A stretch of 64,000 bases of DNA from Diaporthe sp. PMI_573. Lineage: Eukaryota > Ascomycota > Sordariomycetes > Diaporthales > Diaporthaceae. Below, in pieces: positions 1-11,034 of the stretch. The stretch is from assembly GCA_021399435.1 (NCBI GenBank), contig JAJTUP010000009.1, forward strand, positions 496,001 through 560,000, written 5' to 3'. The first letter of the stretch is position 1. Each line of letters begins with the position of its first letter. The translations under genes were made by a program, and so were the position numbers. The notes beneath the pieces were generated by a model, which had not been told where the DNA came from, did not search any database, and saw nothing but the letters and a program-made list of their open reading frames with translations.

Positions 1-3000
1 GGACCAACGAACGGCCAGGTCCCAAAAAATTCTTTGCCGATGAGCATGTTGGTGGCTCAACTGGCGCCAGCCACAGCTGGTCGTCGGATAGACTGGGCAA
101 GACCACCGACCAGTAGAGCCACAGTGGCGCTGACTAGACACGTGTGAGGCTATTCATGCACGCGGACGGGGCTGTCACAATCCTCCGTCGCTCTTGGGGG
201 TCCAAAACCCGAGGCTTATCGGCCGATGAGGCCTGAAGACGCGACATCGGCGGACAAAACGACCCAAAACCAGAACTCCGAGGTTGGTGTCATTTTGGCG
301 GGTAAAACCACGTGGCGCGGTCGGCACCAGCGCTCGGAAGATGGGCGAGTGTGGACGGCTAGCCAGGTGCCAGGAACCAAGGAGCCCGAAGCGCCAAGGT
401 GCTGGCTGTGTGACTTGAGTCAAGAAACCCCTCCCCCTCCTCCCCTCCCACAAGCAGTCCCTAATGCAGGGGCTGATGGATGGGGACAGACAGCTGCAAG
501 GCTACGAGACGGCTTGGGTGGACGGAAGGTCGACATGAGCATTGACACTGGCGTCTTGTGGCTGCCTACAGCTGAGGAGAGGGTCGGCGCATTCGGTTAG
601 GGGGGCCTCCAGCAAAGTTCTCTAGTTTTCAACAAATGGAGGAAGACGCCGGGCTGGATACCCCAAACGGACGTGGTCTGCGCCTAATTTTAGTCGGAGG
701 TGCAGTGCGTAGTAGGCAAGACTGCGCACATTTCGGATACGGGACGATGCTTGCAGCGGAGGGTCACAGTCGTTCCGCATCCCGAATGGCTAATATAAGC
801 GATTAAAGTACTGTGACACCACACGTAGAAGTTCGGTAGGCGGCGTTGTGATTGACCAGGCAGGCCTCGACTGATCGGGCCGGTCGGTGCAAAGGCGGCC
901 AAAATTGAAATATTGAAAGTCGACTGCAGCAAAAGCAAGGCTCTGACGCCGTCAGAATCCTGAGAGTCGTCAAGTGCCGAAGAAAAAGCAAAGCGGAGCA
1001 AGGGGTTTGACAGCTGGACCGATCGTTGGGAGGCACCACGCCAGGCACGCCCAGCCCTGCCCAGACCAGCCAGTCACACCTGTCATAGTTAGAAATGATA
1101 AGCGAGAAGGCTCATACCTATTCAAGATGGGTGGGTGGGTGGGTGTGCAGCACATCACCCAGGTCTGGATGCAGATTGCAGATTGCCCTCCTCACTCGAG
1201 ATCGCTCGGGGCTAGGCTTGTGATGCTAAGATCGACCCAGCGCGGTGCTGTCCACAGTTCCAGCACTCGGTACGTGGAAGATTCTCTGGGCTTCCGATTC
1301 GGGGATTTACGTGTACACGCAAAGTACGTGTACGGTACTGGGCGCAGGTATGTAATAAGATTGCAGTCAGGCGGTGAGGTGTGATGGCTGGAGATTGTAA
1401 AAGAGGCCGGCCGCTTCTGGGCTCATCTTGGACGGGACGGGGCCACGGCTGCTCCACTCGGCGGGATGCTGAGTTGACGAATCGACGACGTGCTCGTTAT
1501 TGAAGTTGGGATTGTGTTATTAGCCTGATTCGGGTAGACCCGTCGATGACTCTGCAGGGTGCCCGCACAGTGAGGACCAGGCCGTCAGAAGTTCAGAACA
1601 TCAGATGGGAAGGGGTGTGGGTGTGGGCGGGCACTGGGCAGTCAGGGCAGTGCCCATACGCATATTCCAAGGTTGTTAACCTGGATGTGTGTGTGTTCTG
1701 AAGAGGCAAGGCCGACGGGAGGGAGCAGATGTCAGATGGCAGGCGGCAGGCGGCAGGCGGCAGGCAAACTATTCATTCCCTCACCTTGGCCCTCACCCTT
1801 ACCCTCACACACGCCCTCAATCTCGACACAATGTAACACAACACAGCAACACGGCAACACGCACTCCATACCCAGACCTCCTCGATCATCTTCCGATAAA
1901 TGACGATGGGTCCGGTTGCCGGCACAAGCCGTGGGTGACCGGCAGACCGACAGAAAGACTGACTGACTGACTAACTGCTGACTCTCGGTCGACAGCACGC
2001 ATCTCTTGACCGTCGACTGTGAGCAGTGCACTGTATCGTACCGCATCTGCGCGTCCCCCCTGCTGGTGTCGTGCAGCTCAACGGGCTCGCGTTGCAGCGG
2101 ATGCAGTCGAGCTGCGAACTTGCATGCGCACCATCTTTCGTTTCATCAATCCATCCACATAGCACGCTGCCTTATAATCTACTGTATACGAGCCTGCCAG
2201 CCACACTGGCCGCCTCTCCCCAACGAGGTAACATGGTTGCATGGCCAAACCACAAATACAACACATACGACGATCCGTGCCGCATCGCGCCGGTACAGTA
2301 CGCCACAGTACTGTACAGTACGTACAGCACCTGGTTTGGTATCAAGGCTTGGACTACTCCGTAATGGCCCGCTGCGGCACCAGGGCCTTTGAATCCACCC
2401 ATCGGGTCTCACGAATGCAGCAACCAGGATGGAGACCCCAGAGTCAAAGCGTGACGAAGCGACCTCGCAATTGGAAAGCAAACAACACAGACGAGGGAAA
2501 AGAAAGCACTCAGGCCCACTAGCCCCTGTGACGTGCCACCTTCTCTGCTTCTCCAGTCCAAAATCGGTGACAGATGGTACTCGAAGGAGCACTCTCTCCA
2601 TCCTAGACCATGGGGTTCTCGCAGACTGGCAGACTGACAGCCCTTGCTCTGCTTGGTGATTCGTCGTAGTAGGCCACGACTCCTGTCGTTGGCTGCATTG
2701 CAGCACCTTCGCGGGCAATGCGGAAGGTTTTCACATCTTCCCCGGGATGCTGTGGTAGATCTCTCGCCTCCCGCACCGACCGACTATAATCCAAGCTCCT
2801 GCGTCCTCCTGTTACACTGCATTTGCGAGCAGGGGGTCATGCTGCATTCCAATCGTTGGGACCTACATACAAGGGCTCGAACGCAACCGCAAGAGCAAAC
2901 AAATCCGACCAATCCGAGCCCTATGACAAAGGGGTCGCCCAGTCATATTGCAACTGCGAAGCCCCCCGGCTGGGTCGGTCAGAACATGTCAAGCCACACA

Positions 3001-4818
3001 TGCAGGCCGCCTTCACCTTCACCTGACCTCAAAACTCCTGTCCTCGGTCCACACTTTCAACGCCAGCACACCTGCAAGGGCGCAAGCCTAGCGTGTCTGC
3101 GGGCCCGATACGATCCTAAGGGACTTGCTTGCTCTATTACTGGACCCTGTTGTTCTGGCTGCAGCCTCCTTCAGGCACGCTTCTCGAGATTTTTCTTTCG
3201 CAACAAGCGGCACCAGCCCGTGTTTTAAGCGGTGCCCACACTATCAGAAACAATACGCATGTCCGTTGCAAATTTACGCCTATAACGGGTGCGCACATGG
3301 CCCTCCGTAGACCACCCGTCGAATGCCAAACGGCATCTTTGATCGGCAATGGAAGCTGTGGAGTCTTCTCCCGCCAGTGGAAAACTGGAAATTGGCAGAC
3401 CCTGCATCCCATGGTTCCTGGATGGCGACTTCTCCCTGCCGGCTGCAGAATTCAATTCGCTTGATCGAGGGGACCCACCTGCATCTGAGGAGGGAGCTCG
3501 CTCCGGGCCTGCGCTGGGTTGTTGGAATCGCCCCCAACCCAGAACCGGATCTGACCCATGTCCATGATGTGCGTGTGCCTGAAAAGTAAACCGGACACGC
3601 GGCGGCGGCGACCACCACAGCAGAGAAAAGTCCTAGCCGTGCGCTAGGAGGAATCTACCGCGCCGGTACACTGCAGCGCAGCCCCTGGCCAGAGAGTTCC
3701 TGCCCTGGCCCGTTTCAGGCCTGTCAATATCCATCTTGTTTTATTACAAACACCCCGGTCCCTTTTCTTTCCACTTCTTCGTTTAATCTGTATCGTACCC
3801 ACATGCACGATCTGGTTGCAAGCCGCCCCTTTGATCAATGAACGGACGACATGCATGGAGGCCACCTTTTTATGACCACATCGGCCAATTGTCTCGTCTA
3901 GATTGCGTCCCATGGGTTATTTCTTCCGGCCTTGTCCCTGTCCCTTCCCGCATCCAGATGAAGAAGACTGTAATCCTTCTTCCTTGCTGCATTGCTGGCA
4001 GGCAGTGACCCTTCACCTTCCCAAGAATCCGTCCGTTCGTACCCATTTTACTCCCCTCCCCTCCCCTACCTTGACCGGACCCTCGGTGAAGGGCAGGGTG
4101 TGCTTGTCTTCTGCTGGATGTGAAGAAAATCAAGGACGAGAGAGCCAGACAAACAGACCTTACAACCCTTATCCCGGCCCGGCTCCGTGTGCTGAACTGC
4201 TTTGCGTTTTCTTCTTCATCATGTGTGTCGGTTAATGCCTAATCATTACTTGCAACTTATTTTTTTCCCAAACCTGTCTTGGACTGTGCAATTCTCTTGC
4301 ACAGAGGATCTGAGGATTCTCAAGGTGAACCGAACCTGCCAAGGTTGCTCACCCACACCCACATCAGGCCGGTCTGTATAGTACGACAATATGGAGGGTT
4401 ATCTTACTGTCCCGCCCGACAGGGGAACAATCCTGGGACGGGCGCTGTGGAAGGTGTGCACCACCCCTCCGCCCTTTTCGACCCTGCTTTTGTTGTTGTT
4501 GTCAATCTGACCGAGAGAACAGGCCCGTTATGTAGTTCTTGGGAGCGCTCCGCGGGAGGTGAAGCCTGAGGACTCGCCATCTCAAAGCCAACCCGGCGCG
4601 CGGGGCAAAGAGGGCCGAGGATCATCACGGAGCCAGAGTAATATTTCGTTTGATGGCAACACTTACATATCCATATACAAGGCCTCGGTAAGATCATCCG
4701 CATTCGTGCACTCGCGCCTGCAACCGTGAGCAACTTGACTGATTATGTCCCGTCCTAGGACGACCGGGAGCCTATCCAACAACATGCCGTCAGCACCATC
4801 GCCCAATGCCAAGTTCAG
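1..4818. other. long stretch without a convincing gene
   Basis: Many short frames are open on both strands, but none has coherent amino acid composition, recognisable motifs or joinable exons. It contains small simple repeats: a GGGT run near 1129-1145 and four copies of a 7-bp GGCAGGC unit near 1738-1765. Part of it should be the promoter and 5' UTR of the gene that begins near 4.8-5.05 kb. I see no RNA gene or mobile element here. Confidence 0.6.
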
Positions 4819-6537
4819 ATGGCCGCGCATCGCAAGCAAGGACCAGTGCTACCGACCCTTATCATCACCATTGCCCCTGATCCTGCAACAGACAAGCTTC
4901 GCAAACGTCGGTCGAGCCGGGCAGCAGGTCTCGTTGCTTCGAGCAGGGAGTCCGGCCCGCTGGCGCTGTGGTTTCGAGCCGAAGAGGTTAACCGCGATGG
5001 ACAGAGCCTCAACGACTGGGCGAGGACCATACAGGCCACGATCCAACCGAACATGCCTGACATAACCCCAATGAGCCCGATGTCTCCGGCGTCCAACACC
5101 TTCAACAGCCCATTCGCACAACGACAGCCTCGTGACGCTTCCGAGTACTACCAGAACAGACCGCCCAGCGCACCAAAGTCAACGCTCCAGCACAAGCCGT
5201 CTACGACGACGGGTTCGAGCCGGGAAAGGCCCCTTACGTTCTCCGACACGCCGAGTTTGCGATCCCGGCGCAGTGACATCTCATCACTGGCAGGCATCAA
5301 CGTGCCGCCGCTTGCGCCGCACACCTATGCTTCTGTGATGCCATCAGACTTGCCCTCTCCTGCAACCACAGCTGGAGGGCATTACGGCGGCTTTATAGAG
5401 GGGTGGACAACGGCGCAGGGGCGATCTTCAACCCTGAGCTCCCCGGTACGGAACGTACGCGACAGCATGGGGTCCATGCCTCCTTTTTCCCCACCGGCCA
5501 CTATAGAGTCTGGCTCACCGCCAGCCCCGCGAGAGACGATCCTGGACAGAGCATTCCAGCTGCACTGCATCCCAGGGTCTGATCAGCAGGTTCCAGGGGA
5601 GGAGAAGCTGAGTTCCCTTGCCCGTTTCGAAGCCTTGATGCAACAGGCCGATGAGCAGAGGAAGGATAGGGGACAGAGGCCACAGACGATGATGAGGCGG
5701 CCGGCCTCACCGCCCGCTTCTCCACCGCACTCTTTGCAACAGTCTGGACTACGAAGTGCTTGGGACCTAGACAACTCGTCAGATGACGACTCGGAAGGCT
5801 CGGACTCGGACTCGGACTCAACTCACGGCGACGACTCTGGATACGGGCGAGAGGAAGACGTGGAGGATCAACCAAGCAAGCGTGCCCAGTCACGGAGGAC
5901 ACTCGGCTACGTGTCCGGGCGACGAACACCTAAATCTCAGTCCCCTCGTGGCACAACGGGGCCTCGATCTCCCATCGCCTTCAACAATGAGACGTTGATG
6001 GCTTTAAATAGTGGGTCCAACCTTGGTCGAGGCTCTTCCAAGAGACCGGTTTATGCTCAGAGATCGTACAGTCAAACCCAGATAGGCGGCCTAGACGGCC
6101 TGAGCCTAGGCGTCAGCCAGCAGCCCCTCGACGTGTCGCCCGGCAGGAGCAGTGTCACCTCACGCAGGACATCGGTCCAGGAAAGCGTAGGCGGGCTCAA
6201 CCCGGCAGCGGCTTTATACCGGACGAGCACGATAGCCGAAGGGCAGAAGCGGCATTCGGTAGCGAGCAACGGTAGCAAGAGGCTCAGCTTCACCGAGTTC
6301 ACGAGAAGACTGAGTAGCACGGGTAACCTGCTACTCAACGGCAGCCCCAGCGGCGAGACGGACATCCAGCCCGCTGGGGCCACTCGCTCGGCAATGCAGC
6401 CTCGTGGGCCGCCGCCCCTCTTCAACTCGCCAAATTACGAGAGGGATCGTGTTGCGGACCGCAATGCCCACGACCAGGCGTGCAGCAGCTGGCGAAACGG
6501 CGTGGGTGTGCTCGGCGGCGAGGGTGGCTTTCTGTGA
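4819..6537 (+). CDS. Ser/Pro-rich conserved fungal protein of unknown function
   Basis: One open frame of 572 codons. The protein looks mostly disordered: rich in Ser, Pro, Arg and Thr, with many SP/TP sites that suit proline-directed kinases. An acidic Asp/Ser stretch lies near residues 317-347. The C-terminus ends in a compact Gly-rich tail (WRNGVGVLGGEGGFL) after a long low-complexity region. I have an unverified impression that such a tail is conserved in related fungal proteins; if so, the tail is the conserved part. The longest frame starts at 4819, but residues 1-78 look like translated leader. The in-frame ATG at 5053, opening MPDITPMSPMSP, is at least as likely, giving 494 residues. 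No enzyme motif, membrane segment or signal peptide is visible. Function unknown; confidence is in coding status, not role. Confidence 0.75.
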   Translation: MAAHRKQGPVLPTLIITIAPDPATDKLRKRRSSRAAGLVASSRESGPLALWFRAEEVNRDGQSLNDWARTIQATIQPNMPDITPMSPMSPASNTFNSPFAQRQPRDASEYYQNRPPSAPKSTLQHKPSTTTGSSRERPLTFSDTPSLRSRRSDISSLAGINVPPLAPHTYASVMPSDLPSPATTAGGHYGGFIEGWTTAQGRSSTLSSPVRNVRDSMGSMPPFSPPATIESGSPPAPRETILDRAFQLHCIPGSDQQVPGEEKLSSLARFEALMQQADEQRKDRGQRPQTMMRRPASPPASPPHSLQQSGLRSAWDLDNSSDDDSEGSDSDSDSTHGDDSGYGREEDVEDQPSKRAQSRRTLGYVSGRRTPKSQSPRGTTGPRSPIAFNNETLMALNSGSNLGRGSSKRPVYAQRSYSQTQIGGLDGLSLGVSQQPLDVSPGRSSVTSRRTSVQESVGGLNPAAALYRTSTIAEGQKRHSVASNGSKRLSFTEFTRRLSSTGNLLLNGSPSGETDIQPAGATRSAMQPRGPPPLFNSPNYERDRVADRNAHDQACSSWRNGVGVLGGEGGFL

Positions 6538-8495
6538 GGACCCACGCCCCAAGACCGCAGGTGTCGATGTCGCCGAGGACTCGATATCCGTGGCCAGGGT
6601 CGAAACGTTCAGGGCTCCGTCAAGCGAATCATCGCATGGGGACCCCCGACCCGACCACTCAAGGCCGGGCACACATCGCCCGGCACAATATCAAACGCGC
6701 CAGCATAAGGCCTGCGCCACGACCATCAGGACAAGATGCATCCCGGCTGACTCTGTCGACTCCAGGTCGTCCTTCATTTCTTGCACGCGGAACTTACAAA
6801 TCATTGTAATGCTTGTCTTCACTTTTTGTTTTTCCAGACCAGAAACTCATGACTGTCATGACCCCACATCCAATCATCTAACTCGTCACGGCCGGAGCTT
6901 TGTGGTGCAAGAACACACAATCAATCAATCACATTCAAACATAAGCAATGGCGTTCGAAATGCTTTCCACACCGATATCCCGAGCCGGCCTGCAACTGTC
7001 ATTTCAAAACAAAAAAACACCTTCCTCCCCCACGCCCGGGGGTGACGAGCGGAAGGCAGAGAGCATCAAATACACCTTTTTTATTTTCATTCTGCATTGG
7101 AGGATTTTGTACTCGAGAGGCAGAGACGCAGGCATCAGGGCCGGGACGTCTGTAAGAAGAAAAAATGAAAATCAAAGCCTTTGTATGGCGCACATAGGCG
7201 GGCACGTTTGCATCTATACACATATACACCTATATATCTCAGCATATATCGAGGGTTACCTTCTTTGTAGCTATAATCTTCATCTTCTCCTTCGCCGTCC
7301 AGGGCGTTGCTGGTTTAATTCTCTGCCTCATATATCCAGTCATGCATCATGAGGCACCCACTCCCTCGTCATCTAACCTCAGGGTTAGGACGGCGGCAGG
7401 TCATCACAGCCGTGGACATGCCTCCCCCGGCTTCGGAGCCAGCTCGTGCCTGATCTGTGTGACGACCAATGCGGCGTGCAGTGACACGACATGTGTTCTA
7501 ATGGACGGCCTCAGGATTTCCCGATGAGGATCGGCTTGCTTGTTCTTAAGCGCTGCCGTGGACGGAAGAGGCGCACTCTGCAAGGTGACAGCCAAGCATC
7601 TTTCCCGATGAAGGGGCGTTCAGGCCCCCCGAGCTGCCAATGCGACGCAATGGCATGCGTGCAAGCATGCATGCACGCATGCATGCTCACAGGTCTTCTT
7701 CCAAGGTAGGCAGGCCTAGTTTTGCTCAGGCCCTCGGCGCACCCCGCGGCATTTAGATCAATCCATGGGGACTGGCTGGACATGGGGGCATGGCGGCGCG
7801 TGGCGGCCTACCATCCATCCATCCATCATTGCATGGCATGCGTGCGCCGATGGAACGGTCTGGTTGAGATCTGAGTAGGGTACAGTAGTAGTAGTGGATT
7901 TAATCTATATGAGTTTTCGCCAGGGCGCCCTGAGCGGGACCCTTTGTTCGCGGCGCCCTCCGCGCTGGGATCGGATCTGGATTACTACAGTAATATGGTT
8001 TGGTCTAGCATATGTGACGTGCATGTCTTTGCGTGCAGTCGGTCCGAGTTGGGAGTGAGGGGGGTCTGAGTTTAGGTGTATGTGGAAGACTTGTACAGTG
8101 CTGCACTCTGCTGCTCGTCTGTGTTGGCGTTTCAGTCAGGTCAATCAACCTGACACTCTTGCGAGATGAGCAGTCTGCTGGATAATGCTGTAATCCCAGG
8201 GGAGGAGAGCAGCAAACTAGCACCCGAGTATATCATGACCGAAATAAGAAAAAGAGAAGAGAACAGAGGAGAAGATAATAAAATAAAACTATTAACCTCG
8301 CTGTCATCCGGCTAGCGACGTCCCACCGCACGATCCAAAGGAAGACGATCCCGCCATCTCATGGCGGTGGATACGGACGTCTGCCTTCATGAGCAGGGCT
8401 TCACCACTGCTACAGCGTAGGGTCTCCATAGCATCAAGCTCCGACGACAGCGACCATGCATCTTCATCAAAGGATGGTGATAGCGACCTAGAAAA
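6538..8495. other. spacer with simple repeats
   Basis: No convincing gene. It holds an alternating GCATGC/ATGC run (about 7651-7687), a CCAT run (about 7807-7826) and AT-rich tracts near 7200-7250. A short open stretch from an ATG near 8388 encodes Ser/Asp-rich sequence. It could be an extra 5' exon of the next gene, joined by a 51-nt intron that would remove the in-frame TGA, but the frame downstream does not fit well. Confidence 0.5.
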
Positions 8496-9358
8496 ATGAC
8501 AACCAAAGATACTGATTCCCGGACCAGGCAGGACGCTCAACGGGCCGCAACGGCCCAGACTAGAGAGCAGGCTGTGGCCGGCACACGTAGAAGAGCCCTT
8601 CCGACGGGACCCAAACGACCCGGAGATCCCGTGAGCATCCAGGGGGCAATCAAAAAGCCTCGAAAGACCAATCCATCTCCAGTCAACCCCGCGCTGAACG
8701 AGGTTGTAACGCCCTTGCGTGCCGTCGACAAATCCTGCAATATAGGTACCCTCATATGATGTTAACCGCCCATCGAGCTCAGATATTCTCCTTCTCGCGG
8801 TAACCCTCAGGAGCAGGAAAAAAAATCAAACAACTTTTCTCTCTTGTCACTAGACGGACTTCTGACAACAGTTTCCGCTTCCATCACGGCCAGGACGAGG
8901 TGCAACGCATGGTCTGCTGCCTGCGTGGGGTAATCAGCAAGTCGACATTTGCAAAATTCATGCTGCGCTTCGGCCAGTCCAAGCTGGCGGCAAGAGTGGA
9001 TGCTACTAAGCGAGTCGATTTGAGGACTGACTGGCTCGGCGGTGCGTCGGAAGGTAAACGTGGATGGCTGGAGTGGACGTAACAACAGCTAGACGGCAAG
9101 CTCAGTCAAGGATGGAAATGGAACAGTCTTTGTGGCCGGTACGACGGTCTGTTGTGTTCCCTTTTCCTCTCGAAGGATAACAGCTTCAAAATCCATCCTG
9201 ACATGTACGCGAACACGGGTGACGCCAACTTGGCCGCGTTCCATGCCCGTTTTGACGACAATTACATGAGCTTGGCTCAGGACAAGGTCTGGAATGCGTG
9301 TCAAGGTGAATACGAGGCCAGGTTGGATCCGAGTTTGGCTTGGTATCATACCTTGTGA
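8496..9358 (+). CDS. unrecognised three-exon gene, 248-residue protein
   Basis: Assembled as join(8496..8745, 8811..9041, 9093..9358). The introns are 65 and 51 nt with GTACCC...CAG and GTGCGT...TAG borders. The N-terminal ~80 residues are Arg/Ala/Thr/Lys-rich and basic, perhaps nucleic-acid binding or nuclear. The rest is a balanced, globular-looking sequence with Trp-rich motifs such as GKLSQGWKWNSLCG, and KIHPDMYANTGDANLAAF near the end. The open frame runs straight through the candidate 45-nt intron at 9139-9183, so I left it unspliced. I do not recognise a family. No signal peptide or membrane segment is seen. The start is uncertain, because an alternative Ser/Asp-rich 5' exon lies near 8388. 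The last 20 codons could also be replaced by a further exon, since a GTGAAT donor lies near 9306. It stands alone between long spacers. Confidence 0.5.
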
Positions 9359-9795
9359 AGGTGTACAGACGTCACACAGGACCATCAGCATGTATACATT
9401 TCAGGCAAGCACATGGCCAAGAGCCGCATCCATGGGGGGCGGGCCACGTGAAGACGGGGACCCACCGGACGGCCCGTCACGGCGCTCCGACCCGGGGTTC
9501 CAGGAGCCTCGGTACCTCGGAGCTTCCATGCGGGGTTGATCTGGAGTCCCGCCTTCACGGCTGCTGCACATCGTTTTCTTCCTCTTGATTTCTATCTACC
9601 AAGGAACACGACTAGCTATCCCACTCGCGGCATTCTCTTCCACCGCAGACAATAATGCCACCAACGTGAAAGCCTCTCTGACTTGACTGGCCATGTCGCG
9701 GAGGTGTCGCCCTCGTCAGTTCAAGAGACAGCCATAGCCAAAATAAATCACCACCATCATATCATCATCAACCACTCACAACCGACCTACCCAAA
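9359..9795. other. spacer before the racemase gene
   Basis: No gene seen. The last ~80 bases before the ATG at 9796 are rich in CA and AT trinucleotides (CACCATCATATCATCATCA), typical of a fungal 5' leader. Confidence 0.5.
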
Positions 9796-11034
9796 ATGGC
9801 CAGCCCACCACCCCTCCAAGGCATAAAAGTCCTAGAGTTTGCAGGCCTCGCCCCGGGACCCTTCGCAGGCCTCCTCCTCGCAGACGCTGGCGCATCCGTC
9901 ATCCGCGTCGACCGGCCCTCCAGCACAAACACGCCCACGCCGGACCACCTGACGCGGCACAAGGCCTCGGTGGCAGTAGACCTGCGCACGCCACGGGGCA
10001 AGGCAGCGGCCCGGCGCCTCGCCCTCGCCGCCGACGTGGTCATCGAGCCGTTCCGCCCGGGCGTGATGGAGAGGCTCGGGCTGGGGCCCTCAGACCTCTG
10101 CGCCGCGAACCCGGGGCTCGTGTACGCGCGCATGACTGGGTTCAGGCGCGACGGGCGGTACGCAGCCATGGCGGGGCATGATATCAACTACCTCGCCGTC
10201 AGCGGGGTGCTGGGGATGCTGGGGTGGGGCAACGGGGACGGCTCGCATCCGGCAGGGCTGCGGCCGGCGCCGCCGATTAATATCCTGGGGGACTTTGCGG
10301 GCGGGGGCGCGGTGCTCTTCCAGGGGATCCTGATGGCGCTGCTTGCGCGGGGCCGCACGGGGCGGGGCCAGGTCGTCGAGGCTAATATGGTGGATGGCGC
10401 GGGATACCTGGCTACGTTCCCGCGGCTTGCACGCAAGACGCCTATGGGCGATGGTCCGCGGGGGACGAACGTCCTCGATGGAGGGTGTCCGTACTACGAC
10501 ACGTACCGGACGCGGGACGGCGGGTATGTGGCCGTCGGCGCGCTGGAGCCGCAGTTCTACGCCGCGCTCATCAAGGGCCTGGGTCTGGAGGGGCAAGGGT
10601 GGGAGGAGAGGAGGCTTGACCGGGACTGCTGGCCCGAGATGAGGGCCGTGTTTGGGGAGATTTTTGGGGGCCGGACGAGGTCCGAGTGGGAGGCTGTGTT
10701 TGACGGCACCGACGCGTGCTGCACGCCCGTGCTGGACTACGCGGAGCTCGAGGGGGCACGGGACGGGGACAGGCGCGAGGGCGACCAGCGGCCGACTGTC
10801 ACGCTGCGGGACACGCCGTGCCTGGCCGTCGAATCCGGGGCGAGGCCGTCCTCGGCGGACGCGGCCAGCCGTGGCCAAGGCCCTGGTGTCCACGGCGATG
10901 GGTACGTGGGGAAGCCCTTGGCGCCGGGGGAGGGCGGCGAGGTGGCGCTCAAGGCCTGGCTCGGGTGGGAGAAGGGAAGGCAGTATGATGTTGAGAATGG
11001 TGGCCTAGTTCTGACGACGGGCTCTAAGCTGTGA
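9796..11034 (+). CDS. alpha-methylacyl-CoA racemase (CoA-transferase family III), peroxisomal
   Basis: Intronless, 412 residues. Family III CoA-transferases of the AMACR branch interconvert 2R- and 2S-methylacyl-CoA esters so that branched fatty acids can enter beta-oxidation. Support: N-terminal LEFAGLAPGPFAGLLLADAGA (FAGxxPGPF-like family signature), the DVVIEPFRPGVMERLGLGP block, and GHDINYLA with the expected catalytic His at about residue 128. The matching Asp lies in NILGDFAGG (about 166), and a VVEANMVDGA block follows. The last three residues are Ser-Lys-Leu, a textbook PTS1 signal, so the enzyme should act in peroxisomes. Residues 320-370 are Arg/Gly/Asp-rich and less conserved. Length fits the family (about 360-420). 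Formyl-CoA or other CoA transferase activity is possible in this superfamily, but GHDINYLA and the overall match favour the racemase. Confidence 0.93.
   Translation: MASPPPLQGIKVLEFAGLAPGPFAGLLLADAGASVIRVDRPSSTNTPTPDHLTRHKASVAVDLRTPRGKAAARRLALAADVVIEPFRPGVMERLGLGPSDLCAANPGLVYARMTGFRRDGRYAAMAGHDINYLAVSGVLGMLGWGNGDGSHPAGLRPAPPINILGDFAGGGAVLFQGILMALLARGRTGRGQVVEANMVDGAGYLATFPRLARKTPMGDGPRGTNVLDGGCPYYDTYRTRDGGYVAVGALEPQFYAALIKGLGLEGQGWEERRLDRDCWPEMRAVFGEIFGGRTRSEWEAVFDGTDACCTPVLDYAELEGARDGDRREGDQRPTVTLRDTPCLAVESGARPSSADAASRGQGPGVHGDGYVGKPLAPGEGGEVALKAWLGWEKGRQYDVENGGLVLTTGSKL

Noticed and set aside
9139..9183. Possible 45-nt intron in the orphan gene
   Set aside because: Its length is a multiple of three and contains no stop, the only branch-like sequence sits next to the acceptor, and the uninterrupted frame reads well (GRYDGLLCSLFLS).
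10090..10893. 267-codon minus-strand frame
   Set aside because: Antisense of the racemase; Pro/Arg-rich with no coherent features.
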